Origin: Aquificota bacterium
GTDB taxonomy: Bacteria; Aquificota; Aquificia; Aquificales; Hydrogenothermaceae
Length of the DNA stretch: 64,000 nucleotides
Direction: 5' to 3'
Assembly (NCBI GenBank): GCA_013153635.1
Contig: JAADDZ010000010.1
Span: forward strand, 33,184 to 97,183
In this document: positions 36,701 to 44,556 of the stretch, in pieces
Layout: every line of letters begins with the position of its first letter
Numbering within the stretch: the first letter of the stretch is position 1
Notes under the pieces: generated by a model
What the model saw: only the letters and a program-made list of their open reading frames with translations
What the model was told of the DNA's origin: nothing
Database searches by the model: none
Translations under genes and position numbers: made by a program

Positions 36701-38454
36701 CAAAAAAAAGACAACACGAATTATGGAACATTCTTGATAGCTATTATAGGAAATTACCTGATAAGAATAAAGAAACTGAAGAAGATAAAACTTGGAAACT
36801 CTTTCTTGCCAGGATGGATAGAAGAAAAATGAAAATAACAGCTAAACAAATAGACAAAAAAATTGCTATACAATTTGAACCTGAATTAGAACCTGAGTTA
36901 AAAGAATATAGCGAAAAATCATTAGCAGATGCTTCTGAATTGATAAAATATACTTCGTTAAAAATTTGGGCAAACCATAAAATAAAAAATAATGAAAATT
37001 ATAAAGAATATACACAATATGAAGAAAATCCAAAACTTGCTCTTAAAGAAGTAAAAGAAATTATCAATGAGCTTAAAGAGAGTAAATCATCAAAATTCTA
37101 TCTTTTTAATCATTCCATTCCTGCAGAAGTATGTTCGGCTTTACTTAAATTTCATATTAATGAGCTTTCAAAAGAAGAAAGAGAGTTTTGCAAAGATATT
37201 ATTTTAGAGTTTGCTTCACTTCCATTAAAAACAGACTACGAATATCAAATTTTTGATGGAGTAAAATCTGCTATTTCTGTTTTACCAATTTTATTTAAAG
37301 AATTTGCAGAAGAAAGAAATGTAATAAAAACTATTTTACTGTTAACTCTTTTTAATTCTAATCCTGTAGGAGTAGGCATTGAATTTGCAGACTTTCCTAC
37401 AAGCGCAGTGAAGGAATTATTTACAATAAGTTTCGAAGATGCTCAAGCTTTATTACTTGGATATTTATATTTAAAACCTAAATACGAAGTTTTAAGAGAA
37501 AAAATACATCAAGAAAAATATGCGAAAAGTGTTTATCAAGTTTGGGAATATGAAATAATAGAAAAGTTTATAAAAGAATATGAAACAGATTTGCAAAAGG
37601 TTATAAATAATGAAATCGCTTATGGGAATTTAGATGAAGTAGAAAATCTAAGTTTATATATTTTAAACAGAGCATTTCAGTTAATACCAGAAGAAGTAAA
37701 TGATGAACTCAATAAAAAAATAGCAAAAAAAATTATTAATGTTTTTGTCCCAAAAATATTGTCAGATAAGAGAGAACACAGAATTAATTATAATGTTAAA
37801 TCTACTTTTTTACGGAAATATGCTTATTTTGTGTTGAATTTACCTAAAAATGAGATTGATGACTACCTACAACCATTTATAGACAACTTTAACACATCAG
37901 AAACAATTGCCGATTTATTTGAGGAATTCATTTATGCAGAAGATATTCTAAATACATATGACAAATTTTGGACAGTTTGGATGTCTTTCAAAGAAAAAGT
38001 ATTTAAGCTTTGTAAAAAAGATGAGAAATACGGATATATAGAGAAAATTATTAAAAGTTATCTATTTGCCACAATCTATTGGAAAGAAAATGCTAAGGAA
38101 TGGCATTCACTGAAAAGCAACAATAAAATCTTCTTTCAAGAGGTCTCTCAAGAAATAGGGCACTGCCCTTCTACTTTATATGCCCTTGCGAAACTGCTAA
38201 ACGGTATTGGAAGTTTATATATTAATGATGGAATAGTTTGGATTTCAAATATTCTAAATAAAAATATTTCAAAGCAAAAACTTGAGACTCATACTATTTA
38301 CTATCTTGAGAGTCTAGTTAGAAAATTTATATATCTCAATCGCGAAGAGATAAAGAAGAGAAAAGAACTAAAAGAAAAAATATTAATAATACTTGATTTT
38401 TTAGTAGAGAAAGGTTCAATCGTTGGATATATGCTGAGAGAGAATATTATTTAA
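33748..38454 (+). CDS. Avs-like antiviral STAND NTPase with N-terminal nuclease-like domain
   Basis: A 1568-aa protein. Residues about 20-160 look like a restriction-endonuclease (PD-(D/E)XK / Mrr-like) fold: FEWLCYILF, then IETNPI and IIGWQAKFYE, giving a candidate E54...Q68-x-K70 active site. Residues 200-400 are a P-loop STAND/NACHT-like module: Walker A GIAGVGKT (216-223), Walker B KIIVIDSAEKLLD (275-287), and FTTRD (310-314). The remaining ~1100 residues are helical repeats of the type used as sensors, with no named motif. Nuclease, STAND NTPase and long C-terminal sensor is the layout of Avs proteins, closest to the Mrr-bearing type 4. The order and size support it; recognition target is unknown. 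Codon use differs from neighbours, suggesting transfer. Confidence 0.75.
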   Translation: MSINKIIKPNWNVFKAKFNENPQSNFEWLCYILFCKEFGQERGIFRYKNQSAIETNPIKYKNEIIGWQAKFYEIPLSNHKEELLNTLEKAKRYYPNITKIIFYTNQEWGQNEGKKPKGLIEVEEKAKELSIKLEWRTASFFESPFVCEENKIIAEHFFTFNKSIFDLIEEQQKHTENILRSIKTAFNFKNQEFEANRNYVIQKLKNTNSQIIILSGIAGVGKTAVIKKYYNCLKNKIPFYVFKASEFNDLRNINEFFKNFDFYQFIEAHKSEQDKIIVIDSAEKLLDIENRDPFKEFLQIILENKWKIIFTTRDNYVDVLNAEFTEIYEILPENIYIQKLTDKELTEFSKKYEFDLPTDWKLLELIKTPFYLNEYLKYYKENKTLDYIKFKNKLWNQIVSKSKPLLEQCLLKIVFKKANSGQFYITTSCESSILEKLSDSGVLGYESPYGYFVTHDIYEEWALEKIIEREFLRKTSVEDFFRSIGESLPVRRSLRNWLSEKLLLNDATIKQFIEEAINSNIENFWKDEILISVLLSDYSKSFFGIFKEELLKDNQALLQKLTFLLRLACKEVDNDFFKKLGIKDLDIFFLKNIPTKPKGKGWESLIKFVFENIEKIGIENINFILPVIYDWNMKFKKGEVTRYASLIALKYYQWIIEEDIFFQKKDIENKLLQTILQGALEIKNELEGIFEEIIKRKWKYHRDPYYNLVKMILVLNLENGFAGIEVIKVLPRYVLKLADLFWTYTPKKEEFSYYSIEIEQYFGLEETTHLDYFPSSAYQTPIYWLFSISLEETIDFILEFTNKSIKHYANSGFDSSVKKVKVYFDDGTTTEQYISHCLWNIYRGTSSPVSPYLLQSIHMALEKYFLEVGKKIDSKTLERWLIYLLKKSESASISAVVASIVLAYPAKTFNVAKVLFRTKEFIIQDKTRLVSELHVLAPIGSGLTGELYQKERIESKNLKHRKWSLEELFLYFQTFRSEEASEEEAKKRQHELWNILDSYYRKLPDKNKETEEDKTWKLFLARMDRRKMKITAKQIDKKIAIQFEPELEPELKEYSEKSLADASELIKYTSLKIWANHKIKNNENYKEYTQYEENPKLALKEVKEIINELKESKSSKFYLFNHSIPAEVCSALLKFHINELSKEEREFCKDIILEFASLPLKTDYEYQIFDGVKSAISVLPILFKEFAEERNVIKTILLLTLFNSNPVGVGIEFADFPTSAVKELFTISFEDAQALLLGYLYLKPKYEVLREKIHQEKYAKSVYQVWEYEIIEKFIKEYETDLQKVINNEIAYGNLDEVENLSLYILNRAFQLIPEEVNDELNKKIAKKIINVFVPKILSDKREHRINYNVKSTFLRKYAYFVLNLPKNEIDDYLQPFIDNFNTSETIADLFEEFIYAEDILNTYDKFWTVWMSFKEKVFKLCKKDEKYGYIEKIIKSYLFATIYWKENAKEWHSLKSNNKIFFQEVSQEIGHCPSTLYALAKLLNGIGSLYINDGIVWISNILNKNISKQKLETHTIYYLESLVRKFIYLNREEIKKRKELKEKILIILDFLVEKGSIVGYMLRENII

Positions 38455-38461
38455 TTTAAGA

Positions 38462-39185
38462 TTAATAGTTTTTCAATTCATTCCATTCTTCGTCTATCTT
38501 TTTTCTATTTCTAATTATTTTTTCATATGTATCATCTCGGACGGATGCTTTCGTAAATTCAATTCCCCTTTTGAAAAGCATAAACCATTGAGAAATATTT
38601 AATGCCAAAGGATTTCCATGATAAAAAGCAATTTTTATAACATTACCAGCAGAGGCTATACTATGGCAATAAAAAAGCATTTTTTTTAGTTTTATATCAT
38701 TTCTTATTTTTATTATTTCTTTTTGAGCCAAACTTAGATCGTCGTTAATCCTATCTATAGATAATATATGATATAAACGAACTATAATTTCTATTACAGC
38801 TGGTACTGTACTCATAGTTATCAAATGTCTTAAATCATATCCATTTTCATACATCCATCTGGTTAGCTCTGCAATTGTTCTGTCTTTTTCTCCAAAACTT
38901 CCTATTTGAAGAAGTTGAGAAAATCCCCAACCAGGTATAGGTATTCCTCTGCTAGTACATACGTCTGATACTATATGTAACAACCATATAACTGGTGCAA
39001 GTAATTTATCCTGTGTAGACAAATCAAAAGTACGAATAAACGGAAATTTGCCCATTCAGTAGATATACTCCAAATAATAATCCTAAAAGAAGATTATGTT
39101 CAAGACTTAACATACCATGATTGCGAGGATAAAAGTTGTTAATATTTCCATGGTTTATACTAAGGAGCTTCCTTCTTGTTGAAAT
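38462..39185 (-). pseudogene. frameshifted, 5'-truncated gene of a conserved unknown protein
   Basis: The frame 38462-39055 (197 aa from ATG 39055) reads as the C-terminal part of a helical protein, with the compact motif LLHIVSDVCTSRGIPIPGWG followed by TMSTVPAVIEIIVRLYH. Directly upstream, in another frame, 39056-39185 encodes a continuous hydrophobic segment (MLSLEHNLLLGLLFGVYLL) that looks like the missing preceding part and runs into a stop with no good start. So a single frameshift near 39055 and loss of the 5' end best explain it. A short but intact gene starting at 39055 remains possible; a TGA sits directly before that ATG and no ribosome site is evident. Convergent with the Avs-like gene, 7 nt away. 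Confidence 0.6.
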
Positions 39186-39320
39186 TTATACAGACATGAT
39201 ACTAATTTTATTTTCAAGTTTTTAATTAAATATTTATCCAGTTAGTTATTAAATAACTGTATTTCTGAAGCAGAATTTAAGTTAAAGTCAGATTCATAAG
39301 GATTTGTTATGCCTAATTTT

Positions 39321-39470
39321 TTATACTAGGTTGTCTAATCTCCTTTTTAAAATTTTAATATCATTTCTTGTTTGGTTTATCTCTATAGAGATGTTATTTA
39401 TATCAGATACTAGTTGATTTAGCTTTAATATTTGCTCTCTTAACTCATCTCCAAAATTTAAAAATTCCAT
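39321..39470 (-). CDS. 49-aa coiled-coil ORF (possibly remnant)
   Basis: ATG 39470 to TAA 39321. The product is almost wholly heptad-like (ELREQILKLNQLVSDINNIS, then IEINQTRNDIKILKRRL). It overlaps the end of the adjacent degraded coiled-coil gene and may be its last fragment rather than a separate gene. A weak GAGA ribosome site lies upstream. Confidence 0.35.
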   Translation of the reverse strand: MEFLNFGDELREQILKLNQLVSDINNISIEINQTRNDIKILKRRLDNLV

Positions 39471-39852
39471 ACCCAAATCTCTTTGTTCTTTTCTTCTATC
39501 AAGTGTTTAATTAGCCCTTCCAAATATTCTATAGACTTTTCAAGATTCTTAATATTCCTTTTGTTCTTGAAATTTTCCAGTTTAAGCTTGTCCAATTGAG
39601 CCTTTAATTGGGATTCCCTCTCTCTCTTAGTTCAGTAATAATTTCTTTTGCAATTCTTTTCAGCTTCATAGCCGGAAATAACATAAAATCAAAACTACTG
39701 CTTATTAAAACACCAACGCTCGTTCCTACAGTTACAACCAAAATTAAAGCTCCTGCTAAACCGAATGGCTACTACTTTTGTAGATGTTCATCTGTAAGCT
39801 CATTTAAATTTCTTGATACTGGATTATAAAGCTCCCTTGCATCTATAAACAA
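39458..39852 (-). pseudogene. broken membrane/coiled-coil gene
   Basis: Three successive leftward frames join into one protein-like sequence. 39772-39852 (TTG start with AAGGAGG upstream) gives FIDARELYNPVSRNLNELTD, then stops. 39604-39771 gives a transmembrane segment (LAGALILVVTVGTSVGVLI) ending RIAKEIITELRER, then stops. 39458-~39630 gives a Lys/Glu coiled coil (LKAQLDKLKLENFKNKRNI). The second break lies at a short GA repeat, a typical slip site. No single frame gives an intact protein. Together with the neighbouring fragment this explains most of the 830-nt stretch between the accessory genes and bioB. Confidence 0.55.
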
Positions 39853-39885
39853 AGTTCCTCCTTTTAAAAGCATTGGAAACATACT

Positions 39886-40890
39886 TTATGTTTTACAAAA
39901 ACTCTCTCCGTTTGTAAGGAGTTTTTTTCCTAAGCTTTCTATCATCTGCTTATCTTTTTGAGGATTCCTACCTGCTCTTGTCAAATATCCACCAGCCATT
40001 AAACAGTTTGCTATCTCCATTGCGGTATCATGCAAATTTTGGAGATTTTGCTCTCTGCCTCCACACAGTCTTAGTTCAGCGCTTGGGTTTGTGAATCTAA
40101 AAAGAGCTACTATTTTTAGACATTTTTGAGGGGTAAGGTGTTTTGCTTCCTCAAAAGGAGTCCCGGGGATAGGTATAAGAAAATTAAGAGGTATAGAATC
40201 CACCCCCAAATTTTTATAAACTAACGCCAGCTCTACTATATCTTCGTCACTCTCTCCCATTCCAAATATTCCTCCACTACACGTAGAAAGTCCTACTTTT
40301 TGAATGTTTTTTATAGTCTGGAGTCTCTCTTTCCATGTATGAGTAGTAACGATACGATTAAAAAAACTTTCTGAAGTTTCCAAATTGTGATTTATCCTGT
40401 TAACTCCAGAATCTTTTAAGAGATTTAGGTCTTCTTCATCTATTGTCCCTATAGAACAGCACACCTTTATAGGGTAGAGCTGTTTTATCTTTTTCACCGC
40501 TTTTGCTATTTTCTGTACTTCTTCTTTTGTTGCTCTTTTTCCACTTAGTACTATACAGTACCTATTTGCGTTTATAGATACTGCTCTTTCTGCCCCTTCT
40601 AATATCTCCTCTTCTGGAACTAACCCGTATGCATTTATAGGTGTAGGATATTTGGAAGATTGGGCGCAAAAAGAACAGTCTTCAGAACAAGCACCATTCT
40701 TTGCATTTATAAGACTGCAAAACTCTACTTGGTCTTTGAAGGATTGGTATGTTATTTTTGATGCATATTCAACTAAATCTCCAAGGAGCTCGTCTGGAAT
40801 ATTCAAAATAGATAAACCCTCTTCTTTGGTTAAATCTTCACCGTTTGATACTCTTTGGTATATATTCTGAATAAAATCTCTATACTCCAT
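39886..40890 (-). CDS. bioB: biotin synthase
   Basis: A 334-aa radical-SAM enzyme with the CxxxCxxC cluster site GACSEDCSFCAQSS, the ISG-like motif YCIVLSGKRATKEE, the GGIFGMGE motif and the C-terminal GGREQNLQ. It inserts sulfur into dethiobiotin, using a second [2Fe-2S] cluster as donor. Normal length. It is the first core gene to the right of the accessory island. No other biotin genes are adjacent. Confidence 0.96.
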   Translation of the reverse strand: MEYRDFIQNIYQRVSNGEDLTKEEGLSILNIPDELLGDLVEYASKITYQSFKDQVEFCSLINAKNGACSEDCSFCAQSSKYPTPINAYGLVPEEEILEGAERAVSINANRYCIVLSGKRATKEEVQKIAKAVKKIKQLYPIKVCCSIGTIDEEDLNLLKDSGVNRINHNLETSESFFNRIVTTHTWKERLQTIKNIQKVGLSTCSGGIFGMGESDEDIVELALVYKNLGVDSIPLNFLIPIPGTPFEEAKHLTPQKCLKIVALFRFTNPSAELRLCGGREQNLQNLHDTAMEIANCLMAGGYLTRAGRNPQKDKQMIESLGKKLLTNGESFCKT

Positions 40891-40972
40891 TTTTAACTCC
40901 GTTAACTAAGATTGGTGATAAAAGTTTACCATGTAGAAAATTATAAAACGAAAATATATTTTTTATAAATTT

Positions 40973-41001
40973 TTGAAACAGAAAAAAATTTTTTTTATAA
41001 T
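40973..41001 (+). promoter_or_regulatory. sigma-70-type promoter of the rodZ-like/ogg/rsmG operon
   Basis: TTGAAA at 40973-40978, a 17-nt A/T-rich spacer, and a perfect TATAAT at 40996-41001. The expected start is near 41008, about 44 nt ahead of the first start codon. Confidence 0.75.
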
Positions 41002-41051
41002 AAATATTAGATTATCGGTTTTGAACCTAAAACCTTTAGAGGTAAATAAAA

Positions 41052-41780
41052 TTGAATAATTTAAATCAATTAAGGGAGCTATTTAGAGAAACGAGGATTC
41101 AAAAGGGTCTTTCTTACGAAGACTTAAAAGAAAAAACAAAAATCCCTGTAGACGTAATCCAAAAAATAGAAGAAAGCAATGAATATGTTGAAAATAGCAT
41201 CTACGCTCGAATGTTCTTTAAACAGCTCCTAAGAGAGCTTGGTATAAACGCCCAGATTGAAAATATCCAACCAGAAAAAGAACCTCCAAAAGACAAAGAA
41301 TCTCCAATATCTGAAAATGCAGGAAAATTAGTGAACGCCTCTTTAGGATTAACCGCTCTATCAGGATTGATATTTATATCTCTTGCTTTTAAGCCAGATT
41401 CAAAAAATCAAGATTTACAAGCTTACAAAGTTATCCTCCAGTCAAACCCTTCTCAAGAAAATAGTATCGTTACTGGTACAAAAGAAGAAGAAAAATCGAT
41501 AGTAGAAGAAGCAAAAAGTATAAAACTAACAGCAACGTCAGATGTATGGATAACTGCTAACATAGATGGAGAAATGGAAATCATAAATCTAAAAGCTGGA
41601 GACAAAGTAGATATTTCTTTTCTAAAGAAGGTTGTATTTGAAACGATAGGAAACGCAAATGCCCTAAGGATAGAGTTCAATAATAAACAGATAGTAATCA
41701 AAAAACAGATTGTTCACAATATATTTGTAGATGCACAGGGGATATTCCTCAACGGATATAATCTGATTAAGGAAAGTTAA
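41052..41780 (+). CDS. RodZ-like protein (HTH_25, one membrane helix, DUF4115)
   Basis: A 242-aa protein starting at TTG 41052, with AGAGGT 8 nt upstream. Residues 3-65 are a Cro/RodZ helix-turn-helix (LRELFRETRIQKGLSYEDLK). A single TM helix is at about 95-116 (LGLTALSGLIFISLAF). The C-terminal periplasmic DUF4115 domain is at about 155-235 (SDVWITANIDGEMEIINLKAGDKVDI). This is the RodZ layout, which anchors MreB in rod-shape control. Short compared with E. coli RodZ. MreB is not in the window. Confidence 0.82.
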   Translation: MNNLNQLRELFRETRIQKGLSYEDLKEKTKIPVDVIQKIEESNEYVENSIYARMFFKQLLRELGINAQIENIQPEKEPPKDKESPISENAGKLVNASLGLTALSGLIFISLAFKPDSKNQDLQAYKVILQSNPSQENSIVTGTKEEEKSIVEEAKSIKLTATSDVWITANIDGEMEIINLKAGDKVDISFLKKVVFETIGNANALRIEFNNKQIVIKKQIVHNIFVDAQGIFLNGYNLIKES

Positions 41781-41784
41781 GGAT

Positions 41785-42453
41785 TTGATACCTCCCAAAG
41801 AACAGCTGAAAAAAGCTATAGAAGAAGTAGGCAAGTTTGTAAATCAACGAATCACCGAGTTTAAATCCTTAAAAATCAAAAATCTAACAACTTTTGATTT
41901 TCGTCCATTTTTAAATATTGAGCCTTATGATGCAGATATATTCTCTGAAGCTTGTTTTTGTATTCTCACTGCAAATTCTTCCGCTTCACTAGGTATAAAA
42001 ATACAAAAAGAGGTAGGAATAGAAGGCTTTCATACGTATTCTTTGGAACAGCTCTATGAGATAATCTCTTCAAAAGGTCATAGATTTGCTATGCAAAGAG
42101 CTGAAAGAATCGTTCTTTTGAGAGAAAAAGAACCTTTACTTTTAGAAGTGGCAAAATATGAAGATGGTAAGAAAGCACGAGAGATTTTAGTAAAAGAGAT
42201 ACACGGCTATGGATACAAAGAGGCTAGCCACTTCTTGAGAAATATAGGTTTTGATGATGTTGCTATTATTGACAGACATATATCCCGATGGTTGTTTGAA
42301 CATGGTCTTGTAAAACCAAGGAAAACGATAACCAAAAAGGTATATATAGAAGCAGAAGAAGCTCTAAAAAAGATAGCTACTGATTTTGGCTTAACTCTCG
42401 CGCAGTTAGATTTGTACATTTTTTATATAAAAACAAAAAAAGTTTTAAAATAG
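41785..42453 (+). CDS. ogg: Ogg2-type 8-oxoguanine DNA glycosylase/lyase
   Basis: A 222-aa HhH-GPD enzyme. The helix-hairpin-helix is HGYGYKEASHFLRNIG, with the catalytic Lys in GYGYKEA and the Asp in IIDRHISRWLF. Size and pattern fit the archaeal/thermophile Ogg2 type, which removes 8-oxoguanine and nicks the abasic site. The start is TTG 41785 with GGAAAG 8 nt upstream. It sits between the rodZ-like gene and rsmG, one base overlapping the latter. Confidence 0.85.
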   Translation: MIPPKEQLKKAIEEVGKFVNQRITEFKSLKIKNLTTFDFRPFLNIEPYDADIFSEACFCILTANSSASLGIKIQKEVGIEGFHTYSLEQLYEIISSKGHRFAMQRAERIVLLREKEPLLLEVAKYEDGKKAREILVKEIHGYGYKEASHFLRNIGFDDVAIIDRHISRWLFEHGLVKPRKTITKKVYIEAEEALKKIATDFGLTLAQLDLYIFYIKTKKVLK

Positions 42454-43076
42454 TGAGAAAAGAACTCCAAATTCTAAAGGATTTGTGTGAAAAAAACGGT
42501 ATTCCTTTATCTGAAAATCAGCTAGAAAAGTTTGATATTTATCTACAGGTATTGTTAAAGTGGAACAGAGTATACAACCTAACATCTATAAGAAAAAAAG
42601 AAGAGATTGTTATCAAACATTTCTTTGACAGTCTTACTTTGGTAAAACTATTTGAAAAGGTAGATATAGAGTTAGAAAACAGAGAGCTAGCCGATTTTGG
42701 TTCTGGAGCAGGTTTTCCGGGAGTCCCTTTGAAAATTTACTATCAGGACAAGATAGAGCTTTTTCTCATTGAAGCAGTACAAAAAAAATGTATCTTTCTA
42801 GAAATGCTTAGAAAAGAGCTAAAATTAGACTTTCAGGTTTTTTGCTCTAGAGCTGAAAAATTGGGAAAAAAGTTCGATATAGTAGTCTCTCGAGCTACTG
42901 GAGAAACGTTTGAAGTTTTGAAAACAGCAAAAGGTCTATTAAAAGATGGTGGATACCTTATCATTATGAAAGCCAAAAAGATAGAAGAAGAGTTAAAACC
43001 GTTTACCATCTCCTTAAAGTTTGTAGGTTATGGAGAAAGAAAGTTTATAGTGCTGAAGAAAAATACATCTATCTAA
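42453..43076 (+). CDS. rsmG: 16S rRNA (guanine-527-N7)-methyltransferase
   Basis: A 207-aa SAM-dependent enzyme (GidB). Motifs: WNRVYNLTSIRKKEEIVIKHFFDSL, LADFGSGAGFPGVPLKI (SAM loop) and VVSRATGETFEVLK. The start is GTG 42453, overlapping the previous stop by one base (TAGTG). It methylates G527 of 16S rRNA. Its 3' end overlaps the convergent C39-like gene by 8 nt. Confidence 0.94.
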   Translation: MRKELQILKDLCEKNGIPLSENQLEKFDIYLQVLLKWNRVYNLTSIRKKEEIVIKHFFDSLTLVKLFEKVDIELENRELADFGSGAGFPGVPLKIYYQDKIELFLIEAVQKKCIFLEMLRKELKLDFQVFCSRAEKLGKKFDIVVSRATGETFEVLKTAKGLLKDGGYLIIMKAKKIEEELKPFTISLKFVGYGERKFIVLKKNTSI

Positions 43077-43728
43077 CTATATGAGGTTTTGCATTTAAAA
43101 TATCTTCTATTGGTATCTTTTTTAAATCTTTGTCTAAGGTGATATGTTTTATCTTCATAAATTCTACATTTGTAGAGGAATCTTTGTATAAGATTATCAT
43201 TTTGCCTTTTAGTTTTTTGTGCTTTCTTGTATAGAAATATGTTTTAAATCTATTTAGCGGGATAGCTACATTTCCTAAAGAAGGGTCTGCAAGGTATACA
43301 TATCTTTTGTCTATCCCTTTAAACACAGAAAAATGTTCTTGTCCTCTAAATACCATATATATAATCGCAGGATACTTTAGATGGTAGAGATGTTCTATAT
43401 TAACAGCTACAGCTTTTGCCTTGTAACTGTTGTGTCTTAGATAATCTATCAAATCTTTCATAGAAAGATAAAAATCTTCTTCTTCTAAATCTCTTAGTTT
43501 TTTGTAGTAAAGTCTCTTCTTCCCAAGAACAAATTTTATAATATCCTCTTCAGTTGTTTTATCTTCAAAAAAATATGTTAAAACTGTGGCTAAAGAGGAA
43601 GCTCCACAAGAAAAATCATATTTCTGTTTTATCACCATCTTATCTTTTATCTGTGTCCAACTTTTTGCAAAATCGAATCCGTAAGCAACACTTATAAAAA
43701 GTAAAAATAGTAATGCCTTTTTCATCAA
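43069..43728 (-). CDS. secreted C39-family cysteine peptidase
   Basis: A 219-aa protein with signal peptide (MKKALLFLLFISVAYGF). The papain-like C39 triad is visible: Cys in KYDFSCGASSLATVLTYFF, His in GQEHFSVFKGI and Asp in LADPSLGNVAI. There is no ABC-transporter part, unlike bacteriocin exporters. Its start overlaps the beta-barrel gene by 4 nt. A C39 peptidase beside an outer-membrane barrel and a secreted protein recalls FapD/FapF of the functional-amyloid pathway; see findings. Confidence 0.85.
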   Translation of the reverse strand: MMKKALLFLLFISVAYGFDFAKSWTQIKDKMVIKQKYDFSCGASSLATVLTYFFEDKTTEEDIIKFVLGKKRLYYKKLRDLEEEDFYLSMKDLIDYLRHNSYKAKAVAVNIEHLYHLKYPAIIYMVFRGQEHFSVFKGIDKRYVYLADPSLGNVAIPLNRFKTYFYTRKHKKLKGKMIILYKDSSTNVEFMKIKHITLDKDLKKIPIEDILNAKPHIVR

Positions 43729-44555
43729 AACCTAAAAGTAAGTCTTACATTTAATATATTTTGACTGTAGTCTGACCTATACCTAAACTCTCCATCTACA
43801 GCCACAAATAAACCTTCTTTTATTTCATAATTTAGTCCCATTAAAAATCCTACAAGATTCCTCTCAATCATAATTACTTTTCCATCTAACTTGTCTTTTC
43901 CTTGATGAATATACCTAAGCCCTACATTTATGCTTAGATAAGGATTCGCCAAAAAATAAAATTGGGGAGATATAAAAAAGGTATCTCCATAGTTTAACGT
44001 TTTCCCGTCTATAGTTATATCTCGATTATATCTGTACATAGTAGTAATAAGGAGGACTACCGGGTCTATTGTGTAGTGAGTAGAAAGATAAAAAGAAAAA
44101 CTATCAAACCATGCTCTTTTCTCTTCTCCGCCAAGAATCAATCTGTCATGTATGTTTGTAACTACTGACAGGGTAATACCCGGATAGGAATTTTCTTTTA
44201 GCAACTGGAGAGAAAAACCTGTTCCTATTGGTCCAAGGTTATGAAAACTTCCTGTTTCTACTTTTAGGTCTTCTTCGTTGAAGATTTTTATAAAATTAGA
44301 AACAAAAGAGCCAAATAAAAAGATTTCAAATCTACTAGTCAAATCGTATCTTATATTGGTTAGATAATAGATAGTATCTTGCGAGATAACTTCGTTGTCT
44401 ACTAGATTTGTAAAAGAACTATTATTGTATGAAAAGATAAAATCTATCTGAAACTCCTTTTCTCTTAGGATTATGTCTTCTAATTTTTGGGGAACTGCAT
44501 ATCCAAGAGAAAAAACGCTCAAAATTAGTAATAAAACAGTTAAATTTCTTTTCAT
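43725..44555 (-). CDS. outer-membrane beta-barrel protein
   Basis: A 276-aa protein with signal peptide (MKRNLTVLLLILSVFSLGYAV). Repeated amphipathic strands alternate polar and aromatic residues (about 12 by eye), and the C-terminus ends in Phe (NILNVRLTFRF), the usual OMP insertion signal. No family recognised; it resembles small transporter-like barrels. Second gene of a three-gene envelope cluster and translationally coupled to the C39 peptidase. Confidence 0.72.
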   Translation of the reverse strand: MKRNLTVLLLILSVFSLGYAVPQKLEDIILREKEFQIDFIFSYNNSSFTNLVDNEVISQDTIYYLTNIRYDLTSRFEIFLFGSFVSNFIKIFNEEDLKVETGSFHNLGPIGTGFSLQLLKENSYPGITLSVVTNIHDRLILGGEEKRAWFDSFSFYLSTHYTIDPVVLLITTMYRYNRDITIDGKTLNYGDTFFISPQFYFLANPYLSINVGLRYIHQGKDKLDGKVIMIERNLVGFLMGLNYEIKEGLFVAVDGEFRYRSDYSQNILNVRLTFRF

Positions 44556-44556
44556 C

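Noticed and set aside
32225..39885. Duplicated tRNA-Leu 3' end (attachment site) at the right side of the island
   Set aside because: I looked for repeats of the T-loop/acceptor sequence and found none, so no att pair is claimed.
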